Position numbers and translations under genes: made by a program. Shown here piece by piece: positions 26,327-33,189 of a stretch of DNA of 64,000 nt (within the stretch, counting starts at the first letter, position 1; every line of letters begins with the position of its first letter). Under the pieces are notes generated by a model that was not told the DNA's origin, ran no database searches, and worked only from the letters and a program-made list of their open reading frames with translations. The stretch comes from an uncultured Nonlabens sp. (lineage in GTDB: Bacteria > Bacteroidota > Bacteroidia > Flavobacteriales > Flavobacteriaceae). Location: contig NZ_CANLXZ010000006.1 of assembly GCF_947495285.1 (NCBI RefSeq), positions 1 through 64,000 of the forward strand, read 5' to 3'.

Positions 26327-26343
26327 TTGGCACAACCTTTGAT
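26327..26343 (+). promoter_or_regulatory. Possible sigma-54-type -24/-12 promoter
   Basis: TTGGCAC followed by a TTTGA block places GG (26329-26330) ten bases before GA (26341-26342), close to the sigma-54 pattern GG-N10-GC but with A in place of C at -12. Transcription would start about 20 bases before the ATG of the downstream beta-barrel gene. Confidence 0.3.
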
Positions 26344-26373
26344 AAAGAATGTGCTTAAAATAAAACTAAACCA

Positions 26374-26982
26374 ATGAAAAAATTACTGCTTTTTACAACC
26401 GTCTTCTTAATCTCTATAAATTGTATAGCTCAAGAAGGACAAAATGATGATCAAACAGATAGTCAAAAAAGACTAGATAAATTTAATGAAGTTAAAAAAC
26501 ATGAAGTAAGTCTAGATGTTGTTGCCGCAATAGCGGGCTTAGGTATTAATCCTAGATATGAATATGTATTGGGTAGATACTCTGGTGTAGGTGTAGATTT
26601 AAACATCGGTATTCTGGATAACGAAGATACATTTGATTACTATGAAACCTTTAGTATTACTCCATATTACCGTCAGTACTTTTTTTCTAAAGAAGATTAT
26701 GGTGCAAAAGGGTTCTATGGAGAAGGGTTTTTAAAATATTATTCATTTAGAACAGATAATTCGTTTTTCTCAGGAAACAGTAACGATTTTGACACTACAA
26801 CATTTAACGAGATTTCTATGGGTGTAGGTATAGGATGGAAATGGGTAAGCGATAGCGGTTTTTTAATCGATGTAGGGATTGGTATAGGTCGTAATTTAGG
26901 AATTGCAGATGACAGAAATGAAACTTTTAACCTACCAGAAATTTCTGGTCGTGGTGGTGTAAACTTTGGCTGGAGATTTTAA
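26374..26982 (+). CDS. Small outer-membrane beta-barrel-like protein
   Basis: A 202-residue protein with a signal peptide (ending CIAQEG), a short charged linker, then a series of amphipathic strands (VGVDLNIGIL, FSITPYYRQYFF, GFYGEGFLKYYSF, EISMGVGIGWKWV) and a C-terminal aromatic residue (GWRF), as expected for an outer-membrane barrel of the DUF3575-like type. Function is unknown. It may be driven by a sigma-54-like promoter. Confidence 0.7.
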   Translation: MKKLLLFTTVFLISINCIAQEGQNDDQTDSQKRLDKFNEVKKHEVSLDVVAAIAGLGINPRYEYVLGRYSGVGVDLNIGILDNEDTFDYYETFSITPYYRQYFFSKEDYGAKGFYGEGFLKYYSFRTDNSFFSGNSNDFDTTTFNEISMGVGIGWKWVSDSGFLIDVGIGIGRNLGIADDRNETFNLPEISGRGGVNFGWRF

Positions 26983-27010
26983 GTAGCTATCATTCATATA
27001 TCATTTCTAA

Positions 27011-27042
27011 TAAAAGCGAGCTTTACAGTTCGCTTTTATTAT
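27011..27042 (+). terminator. Terminator after the barrel gene
   Basis: A 9-bp perfect stem (27011-27019 with 27030-27038) followed by an AT-rich tail. Confidence 0.7.
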
Positions 27043-27065
27043 ATTAGAAAAAACCTTACTTAAGC

Positions 27066-27557
27066 ATGCCACGACTTATTTTAAAAACTCATATTAACGC
27101 TCCTATTGAACTGGTTTTTGATCTAGCTAGAAGTATAGATTTGCACATATTATCCCTAGAACACACAAATGAAAAGGCCATAGCAGGAAGAACGACTGGC
27201 CTTGTAGAAAAGGGAGAAACTGTTACCTGGAGAGCAAAGCACTTAGGTTTTACTCAAAAACTGACTAGCTTAATTACAGATGTAGAACCCTACAATTATT
27301 TTGCAGACCAGCTAGTAAAAGGAGCCTTTAAACATTTTAAACATGAACACTTTTTTGAGCAACAGGAAGATGGCTCTACGCTGATGAAGGATATATTTGA
27401 TTACACCTCACCACTAGGTGTTTTAGGTAAACTAGTAGATCAATTATTTCTAGCTAGCTACATGACGCGTCTATTAGAACAACGCAATAAAACTTTAAAA
27501 GATGTTGCCGAAGATGGAAGATGGAAACATCTCCCTGGATTAGAAGGACACTTATAA
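27066..27557 (+). CDS. SRPBCC family protein
   Basis: A 163-residue START/SRPBCC-fold protein: N-terminal strand PRLILKTHINAPIELVFDLARS, the central ETVTWRAKHLGFTQKLTSLI, and a C-terminal helix around LGKLVDQLFLASYMTRLLEQ. The fold binds hydrophobic ligands; related proteins are often named cell-division inhibitor-like without proof. No ligand can be assigned. It is flanked by terminators on both sides and appears monocistronic. Confidence 0.8.
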   Translation: MPRLILKTHINAPIELVFDLARSIDLHILSLEHTNEKAIAGRTTGLVEKGETVTWRAKHLGFTQKLTSLITDVEPYNYFADQLVKGAFKHFKHEHFFEQQEDGSTLMKDIFDYTSPLGVLGKLVDQLFLASYMTRLLEQRNKTLKDVAEDGRWKHLPGLEGHL

Positions 27558-27586
27558 CCATTTTTCAAGAGTTACATATCTCACAT

Positions 27587-27616
27587 AAAAAAACCCTTGA
27601 TCTCTCAAGGGTTTTA
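27587..27616. terminator. Bidirectional terminator
   Basis: A 10-bp stem (27591-27600 with 27605-27614) with A and T tracts, between SRPBCC (+) and yajC (-). Confidence 0.8.
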
Positions 27617-27636
27617 TAAATGAACATCAACTGTTC

Positions 27637-27939
27637 TTAGTTCTCTTTAGTAATCACTGTATCAGATAATTTCTTTGTCAGTTCTACAGATATAGCAGAT
27701 CTTTCAAAAGTTATTTTACCTGCACTTGTTTCAATCAAAACGGTTCCTTTTTCAGGATTAATTTGATTTACTTTACCGTGTATACCGCTAGTAGTAATTA
27801 CCTTAGTACCCACTTTAAGTGATTCTGCAAAAGTTTTTTCTTCTTTACGCTTCTGTGCTTGTGGTCGCATGATTAAAAAATAGAACACTGCGATAATAAG
27901 CAAATAAGGCGCAAAATTTAAAATGGTATTCATGTCCAT
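27637..27939 (-). CDS. yajC: Preprotein translocase subunit YajC
   Basis: A 100-residue inner-membrane protein: one N-terminal helix (NFAPYLLIIAVFYFLIM), the conserved RPQAQKRKEE segment and the KVGTKVITTSGIHGKV beta domain. It accompanies SecDF in the Sec translocon; secDF is about 14 kb away. An AAGGA sequence upstream of the ATG supports the start at 27939, although a second ATG lies two codons inside. It is followed on its other side by the DUF1573 gene, ten bases away. Confidence 0.92.
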   Translation of the reverse strand: MDMNTILNFAPYLLIIAVFYFLIMRPQAQKRKEEKTFAESLKVGTKVITTSGIHGKVNQINPEKGTVLIETSAGKITFERSAISVELTKKLSDTVITKEN

Positions 27940-27949
27940 AATAAATTCC

Positions 27950-28423
27950 TTATGCGTTAGGCATACCAGCCTTTGCCTTAGGATTTACAAAACCTTTGAT
28001 ACGTATAGACTCAGTACCAGACTCTGTATTTGCCTTTATAGTGACTGTTTTAGTCTGTGCATTAGGCTTACCGTTAGTGTTGAATTTTACTAACATAGTA
28101 CCTTGATCGCCAGGAGCAATAGGCTCTTTAGACCACGTAGGAACTGTACAACCACAAGATCCTTTTGCGTTTACAACGATAAGTGGAGCACTTCCTGTAT
28201 TCATAAATTTATATTCATGTTCAACTACTGTACCTTCTTCTACAGTACCGAAATCAAATTCAGTCTCCGTAAAAGTCATTTCTGGAAAGTCACCAGCAAC
28301 TTCTTTACTTGCAGCTGCAGCGGTAAGGTTTGCCTCATCAATTGTTGCAGATTGCGCTTTTTCATTACAGCTAGTTAAAGCCATTGTAGCTGCGGCAGCT
28401 ATCATCAAAACTAATTTTTTCAT
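27950..28423 (-). CDS. DUF1573 lipoprotein
   Basis: A 157-residue lipoprotein (lipobox ALTSC, C19) with a DUF1573 immunoglobulin-like domain: FDFGTVEEGTVVEHEYKFMN, NAKGSCGCTVPTWSKEPI and the closing KTVTIKANTESG. The domain's GSCGCT motif is conserved. Function is unknown but it is a very common periplasmic/outer-surface family in Bacteroidota. It lies between nusB and yajC in a typical flavobacterial order. A TACATTTG box lies at 28459-28466. Confidence 0.85.
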   Translation of the reverse strand: MKKLVLMIAAAATMALTSCNEKAQSATIDEANLTAAAASKEVAGDFPEMTFTETEFDFGTVEEGTVVEHEYKFMNTGSAPLIVVNAKGSCGCTVPTWSKEPIAPGDQGTMLVKFNTNGKPNAQTKTVTIKANTESGTESIRIKGFVNPKAKAGMPNA

Positions 28424-28458
28424 CTTGTATTATTTTAGTAATTTCTTTAAATGTAAAG

Positions 28459-28466
28459 CAAATGTA
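28459..28466 (-). promoter_or_regulatory. -7 box TACATTTG of the DUF1573-yajC operon
   Basis: A TAnnTTTG match 35 bases before the ATG at 28423. Confidence 0.4.
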
Positions 28467-28505
28467 ATTAAAAACATTTTTTAATCCTATGCTCTTAACT
28501 TAACC

Positions 28506-29444
28506 TTACATTAAACCTCTACCCATTTTTTGTATCTCGTTACTTTTCTCAAATTCCTTGAGTAGATTATCTAGAATACCATTGATAAAATTAGCACTTT
28601 TAGGAGAGCTATAATCTTTGGCAATCTCAAGATATTCATTTATGGTAACCTTAACTGGTATGTCTGAGAAGTATAAAAACTCTGCCTGTGCCATCATAAT
28701 AAGTACCATATCTATTTGAGCAATACGTTCTTTATCCCAGTTAGGTGTTTTACCTTCTATACGAGCAGATAGTTCATTAATGTTTAACAGTGTCTTTCTA
28801 AAAAGACTCATGGTAAACTTTGCATCTTCTTGATCTTTAAATAGTGGTGGTAAAACAACATCTTTTGAGGGTTTAATCTTACGCATAAATTGAATCATGG
28901 TAGAATTAACCAGTGGAAAATCATCAGTCCATGTGATGTTAATGTCCTCTAGGTAATCCAGCAGCTCATCACTAGGTGCGATAATATCTTCGTAGATGTA
29001 GGTTAAGAATTTTAAATCCTTTTTAAGTGACGGCTCTTCGTCCATAGAATAAACGACAAAAGTCTTGCTTTCTTGAATTTTGAAATAAAGATTTTCTACA
29101 TACTTAGAATCTAGGTGCCATGGATCTAGATCACGTTGTTGTAGTGCCTCTTTAAGCGTCTGGCTCTCTCTTAATTGTAATAAAATTTTATTATCAATAA
29201 AATGCCTTGATGGATTCTCTTCTACGTTAGAGGCAAGTAGTCTTTTCTGCTTTTTACCATGTCTTTCTACAGCTTCTTCATGAATTTTAACAAGTAGTTG
29301 CGCCATATATAAAAACAGCGTGTATGATTGCGTCATACTTGTATTGATAAACTTTTCAAGATCTTTTAAATCATCTGGATTTTGACGTTGAAAAGAAAAA
29401 ACTGCTTGCATTACTTTGATGCGCAATTGTCTTCTATTAAGCAT
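28506..29444 (-). CDS. nusB: Transcription antitermination protein NusB
   Basis: A 312-residue protein, more than twice the length of the enterobacterial form, as is usual in Bacteroidota. The N terminus LNRRQLRIKVMQAVFSFQRQ and the C-terminal RIAQIDMVLIMMAQAEFLYF plus PKSANFINGILDNLLKEF are the NusB core; the middle is an expansion. It acts in rRNA antitermination with NusA/G and S10. It is followed by the DUF1573 gene after 82 bases. Confidence 0.93.
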   Translation of the reverse strand: MLNRRQLRIKVMQAVFSFQRQNPDDLKDLEKFINTSMTQSYTLFLYMAQLLVKIHEEAVERHGKKQKRLLASNVEENPSRHFIDNKILLQLRESQTLKEALQQRDLDPWHLDSKYVENLYFKIQESKTFVVYSMDEEPSLKKDLKFLTYIYEDIIAPSDELLDYLEDINITWTDDFPLVNSTMIQFMRKIKPSKDVVLPPLFKDQEDAKFTMSLFRKTLLNINELSARIEGKTPNWDKERIAQIDMVLIMMAQAEFLYFSDIPVKVTINEYLEIAKDYSSPKSANFINGILDNLLKEFEKSNEIQKMGRGLM

Positions 29445-29487
29445 AAGAACGTTCTATTTATTGCTCTAGCAAGCTATTTTTATGTTA

Positions 29488-29501
29488 GCTTTCGCAAAAG
29501 C
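29488..29501. repeat. Mutated palindrome copy (one mismatch)
   Basis: GCTTTCGCAAAAGC differs from the core at one base (central CGCG to CGCA) and keeps the right arm GGAATT. It lies in the leader region of nusB. Confidence 0.75.
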
Positions 29502-29547
29502 GGAATTATAATAATTATTAACCTAGTTTCTATTTCTAAAAACGAGG

Positions 29548-29555
29548 CAAAAATA
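29548..29555 (-). promoter_or_regulatory. -7 box TATTTTTG upstream of nusB
   Basis: A TAnnTTTG match in the gap between leucine dehydrogenase and nusB, about 100 bases before the nusB start. Confidence 0.35.
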
Positions 29556-29570
29556 CTGTTTTAAAGTGAA

Positions 29571-30677
29571 CTAGTACACAAGCTGCTCTTGTTTTCTAGC
29601 TGCAATACGAGCTTGCGCTATTTCTAAAGCGGCTTTATGAGTACTTACATCAGTTTCTCTAGCACGATTTAAAATTTCTATAGTAGTCGTGTAAATATTT
29701 TCAGTTTTTCTCATTATTTCAGAACGGTCGTACCCTTCTAACTCTGCATAAACATTAATAATCCCACCTGCATTAATTAAAAAGTCTGGAGCGTAAACAA
29801 TTCCTTTGTTTTGAAGTAGTAGGCCATGCTTTCCCTCATCTGCAAGTTGATTATTTGCCGCACCAGCGATGATAGATGCTTTTAATTTATGTATAGAAGT
29901 GTCATTTATAGTCGCACCTAATGCACATGGAGCATAAATATCCATTTGCTCTGCGTGTAAATCATTACCTCCATAAATAGTCACACCATACTTATCTCTT
30001 ACTTCTTCTAGCCTATCTTGATTAATATCAGAAACGACTACCTCTGCACCTTCTTGTGTTAGATACTCTACTAGCGTCTCTCCTACATTACCTATTCCTT
30101 CTACGTAGATTTTTTTATCTTCTAGTACATCGCTACCGTACTTAAACTGTGCAGCTGCCTTCATTCCCATAAAAACACCATATGCTGTAATAGGAGAAGG
30201 ATTTCCTGCACCGCCTTTTTCTTGAGATATACCAGTTACATAAGGCGTTACTTCGCGCACTGTATCCATATCTTGGGTAGCCATGCCTACATCTTCGGCA
30301 GTGATATAACGACCGCTTAATGAATGTACAAATTCACCAAACTTGCGCATTAACTCTGGAGTTTTTTGAGTTTTTGCATCACCTATAATAACGGCTTTTC
30401 CTCCACCTAGATTTAATCCAGTAATAGCACTTTTAAAGGTCATACCTCTAGAAAGTCTTAAAACATCGTTCAGGGCAGCCCATTCATTTTCATATTGCCA
30501 CATACGTGTACCACCTAATGCAGGACCTAATACTGTATTATGAATACCGATAATGGCTTTCAGTCCTGTATCTTTGTCGTTGCAAAAAACGATTTGCTCG
30601 TGACCATCAAATGATACCTGACCAAAGACAGGATCCTGACGAACTAATTTTTCTAAAGAATCAAATTCTTGAGGCAT
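29571..30677 (-). CDS. Leucine dehydrogenase (Glu/Leu/Phe/Val dehydrogenase family)
   Basis: A 368-residue NAD-dependent oxidoreductase. Motifs: LGGTRMWQYENEWAALNDVL, the catalytic lysine region NLGGGKAVIIGDAK, the second catalytic Asp region YITAEDVGMATQDMD, and the NAD-binding VEGIGNVGETLVEYL. It interconverts leucine and related branched amino acids with their 2-oxo acids. The exact substrate among Leu/Val/Ile is inferred from family similarity. A TATTTTTG box lies at 30722-30729. Confidence 0.9.
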   Translation of the reverse strand: MPQEFDSLEKLVRQDPVFGQVSFDGHEQIVFCNDKDTGLKAIIGIHNTVLGPALGGTRMWQYENEWAALNDVLRLSRGMTFKSAITGLNLGGGKAVIIGDAKTQKTPELMRKFGEFVHSLSGRYITAEDVGMATQDMDTVREVTPYVTGISQEKGGAGNPSPITAYGVFMGMKAAAQFKYGSDVLEDKKIYVEGIGNVGETLVEYLTQEGAEVVVSDINQDRLEEVRDKYGVTIYGGNDLHAEQMDIYAPCALGATINDTSIHKLKASIIAGAANNQLADEGKHGLLLQNKGIVYAPDFLINAGGIINVYAELEGYDRSEIMRKTENIYTTTIEILNRARETDVSTHKAALEIAQARIAARKQEQLVY

Positions 30678-30721
30678 AAAATTAAATTTATTGACTTTAA
30701 AGATTGTTATTAAAAAGCGTG

Positions 30722-30729
30722 CAAAAATA
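30722..30729 (-). promoter_or_regulatory. -7 box TATTTTTG of leucine dehydrogenase
   Basis: A TAnnTTTG match 44 bases before the ATG at 30677. Confidence 0.4.
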
Positions 30730-30816
30730 ACTTGATTTTAGGGATTAGGCAATTTACCATGCTTAATTTACCGACAGTTTAAAAAATAATTTCCCAAAGG
30801 GAATTTGTAAAAAAAA

Positions 30817-32571
30817 ATGAAAGAACTTAAAAAACTAAATGTACTGTTTGCTAAGTACAAATGGCAATTTATAGGCGGTGTTATAGTCACCATCATATCT
30901 CGTTACTTATCTCTTTATTTACCTAAATATGTAGGTAAAATTATAAACCTGCTCAATGATTATGACAAAGGACTCATTACAGATAAAACAGCCTTAAAAA
31001 ATGATCTCGTTGTATACATCTTAATTATTTTAGGATCTACTCTTCTTGCTGCGGTACTTACCTTTATCATGAGGCAATTAATAATAGTGGTTTCTAGACA
31101 CTTAGAATACGATCTTAAAAATATAGTCTATCAACAATACCAGCGACTATCTCTAGGATTTTATAAGCAAAATCGTACTGGAGATTTAATGAATCGTATT
31201 AGTGAAGATGTCTCTAAAGTACGCATGTACATGGGCCCTGCCATCATGTACAGTATAAATATGATTACCTTATTTGCTGTTGTTATACCTGCTATGATAG
31301 ATACTGCTCCTACTCTAGCTATATACACCATTATACCTTTACCCATATTATCTGTAGCAATTTACGTAATAAGTAGAGAGATCAATAAACGTGCGACCCT
31401 AGTACAAGAATATTTATCAAATTTAAACACCATTTCTCAAGAAGCATTTAGTGGTATATCTGTTATAAAAGCCTATAATCTTGCACCACAAATGAATGAG
31501 CAATTTACACTAGTAGCTAACGACAGTAAAGATAAAAACATAGATCTAGCACGCATACAAGCTTTATTCTTTCCATTAATGGTATTACTAATAGGGCTCA
31601 GTAATATTATGGTCATATATATAGGTGGCAAACAAGTAATAGAAGGAATTATAGATGTAGGTACCATACCAGAATTTTTAATCTACGTAAACATGCTTAC
31701 CTGGCCAGTTGCCATCGTAGGCTGGGTGACTAACATGATACAGCAGGCTGAGGCTTCTCAAAAAAGAATCAACGAGTTCTTAGACATAGACCCAGCTATT
31801 AAAAATCTTAATGAAGCACCTACACCTATTAAAGGTAATATCTCGTTTAAGAACGTAAACTTTACCTATGAAGATACAAACATACATGCTTTAAAGAATG
31901 TATCCTTTGAGATAGCCTCTGGAAAAACACTAGCTATTTTAGGGAAAACAGGTAGCGGTAAATCTACTATCCTAGAATTAATAGGTAGATTATATGATAT
32001 AGATAAAGGCTCTCTAACCGTAGACGGTATTAAAATAGATCAACTTAATCTAAATGATTTAAGAAACTCCATAGGTTACGTACCACAAGATGCTTTCTTA
32101 TTTTCTGATTCTATAGGTAAGAATATCGCATTCGGTAAAAAAGATGCTAGTCAGCAAGAGATAGAAGCTGCTGCAAAAAACGCTGTAGTACACAAGAATA
32201 TAACTAACTTTACAAAAGGTTATGAAACCGTACTAGGAGAGCGAGGGATTACCTTAAGTGGAGGGCAAAAACAACGTGTTTCTATCGCTAGAGCTATTAT
32301 TAAAAAACCACAAATTTTATTATTTGACGACTGTTTAAGTGCTGTAGATACAGAAACCGAAGAAAAAATTCTGAATAACCTCAAAAAAGTAACTAAGGAC
32401 ACCACTACGGTAATCGTAAGTCACCGTGTAAGTAGTGCAAAAAATGCAGATCAAATAATCGTACTAGAAGATGGTAGTATTATAGAGCAAGGTAATCATG
32501 AATCCCTTATAGCAAGTCAAGGTTATTATGCAGATCTTTATGCAAATCAAATGCTCCAAGAAGATGAATAA
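30817..32571 (+). CDS. ABC exporter (fused permease and ATPase, MsbA-like)
   Basis: A 584-residue half-transporter. Membrane domain residues about 15-310 with six predicted helices; the ATPase has Walker A GKTGSGKST (about residue 376-384), Q loop VPQDAF, signature LSGGQKQRVSIARA, Walker B ILLFDDCLSAVD and the H loop VIVSHR. It would dimerise to export a lipid, peptide or drug; the substrate is unknown. It stands alone, divergent from leucine dehydrogenase. Confidence 0.92.
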   Translation: MKELKKLNVLFAKYKWQFIGGVIVTIISRYLSLYLPKYVGKIINLLNDYDKGLITDKTALKNDLVVYILIILGSTLLAAVLTFIMRQLIIVVSRHLEYDLKNIVYQQYQRLSLGFYKQNRTGDLMNRISEDVSKVRMYMGPAIMYSINMITLFAVVIPAMIDTAPTLAIYTIIPLPILSVAIYVISREINKRATLVQEYLSNLNTISQEAFSGISVIKAYNLAPQMNEQFTLVANDSKDKNIDLARIQALFFPLMVLLIGLSNIMVIYIGGKQVIEGIIDVGTIPEFLIYVNMLTWPVAIVGWVTNMIQQAEASQKRINEFLDIDPAIKNLNEAPTPIKGNISFKNVNFTYEDTNIHALKNVSFEIASGKTLAILGKTGSGKSTILELIGRLYDIDKGSLTVDGIKIDQLNLNDLRNSIGYVPQDAFLFSDSIGKNIAFGKKDASQQEIEAAAKNAVVHKNITNFTKGYETVLGERGITLSGGQKQRVSIARAIIKKPQILLFDDCLSAVDTETEEKILNNLKKVTKDTTTVIVSHRVSSAKNADQIIVLEDGSIIEQGNHESLIASQGYYADLYANQMLQEDE

Positions 32572-32657
32572 CACAAAAAACACTAGCTACAATTAACTAT
32601 ATAGCAGCTGCTTAAAATATTAATTATCGAATATCTTTTCTATTGGACATTTTTTTC

Positions 32658-32665
32658 TATTTTTG
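32658..32665 (+). promoter_or_regulatory. -7 box TATTTTTG of the DUF3276 gene
   Basis: A TAnnTTTG match 26 bases before the ATG. Confidence 0.45.
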
Positions 32666-32691
32666 GTAATATATAACACTACTTAAAGAAC

Positions 32692-33075
32692 ATGAGCGAT
32701 CGAGATTACCAAGAGCAAGAAGAGATATTTTCAAAAGTAGTACGAGCAGGAAGACGTACCTATTTCTTTGATGTAAGAGCCACTAAGGCAGACGATTATT
32801 ACTTAACTATTACTGAAAGTAAAAAATTCACTAATGACGACGGTAGTTTTCACTTTAAGAAACATAAAATTTATTTGTATAAAGAAGATTTTCAAGAATT
32901 TGGGGATACACTCAAAGAGATCACTGACTTTATTATAGATAAAAAAGGTGGCGAGGTTATATCTGACCGTCATCAATCTGATTACAAAAGAGAAGAACCA
33001 GCACCTATCGCAACAGAGACAGCTGCTACTAACCCTACAGAAAGTTTTACCGACATCAGTTTTGATGACATATAA
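32692..33075 (+). CDS. PUR-alpha-like nucleic-acid-binding protein (DUF3276)
   Basis: A 127-residue protein with a single PUR repeat domain (IFSKVVRAGRRTYFFDVRAT, YYLTITESKKF, HKIYLYKEDFQEF), known to bind single-stranded DNA or RNA, then a disordered Thr/Ala-rich tail. The family is nearly universal and highly expressed in Bacteroidota; its role may be as an RNA-binding protein. It is monocistronic with its own promoter and terminator. Confidence 0.85.
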   Translation: MSDRDYQEQEEIFSKVVRAGRRTYFFDVRATKADDYYLTITESKKFTNDDGSFHFKKHKIYLYKEDFQEFGDTLKEITDFIIDKKGGEVISDRHQSDYKREEPAPIATETAATNPTESFTDISFDDI

Positions 33076-33096
33076 GTAAATCCTTAAAATTATCAC

Positions 33097-33126
33097 AAAG
33101 CCTTTCTATACGAGAGGCTTTTTTTA
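33097..33126 (+). terminator. Terminator after the DUF3276 gene
   Basis: A 10-bp stem with one wobble pair (33097-33106 with 33112-33121) followed by a T run. Confidence 0.8.
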
Positions 33127-33189
33127 TTTTTATATCCCAAGTATTCTTAGATGCACAAAGTACGAATACCTCACGATTAAAATTCTACC

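Noticed and set aside
28103..28378. Open frame opposite the DUF1573 gene
   Set aside because: It overlaps a clear lipoprotein gene with conserved motifs and has none itself.
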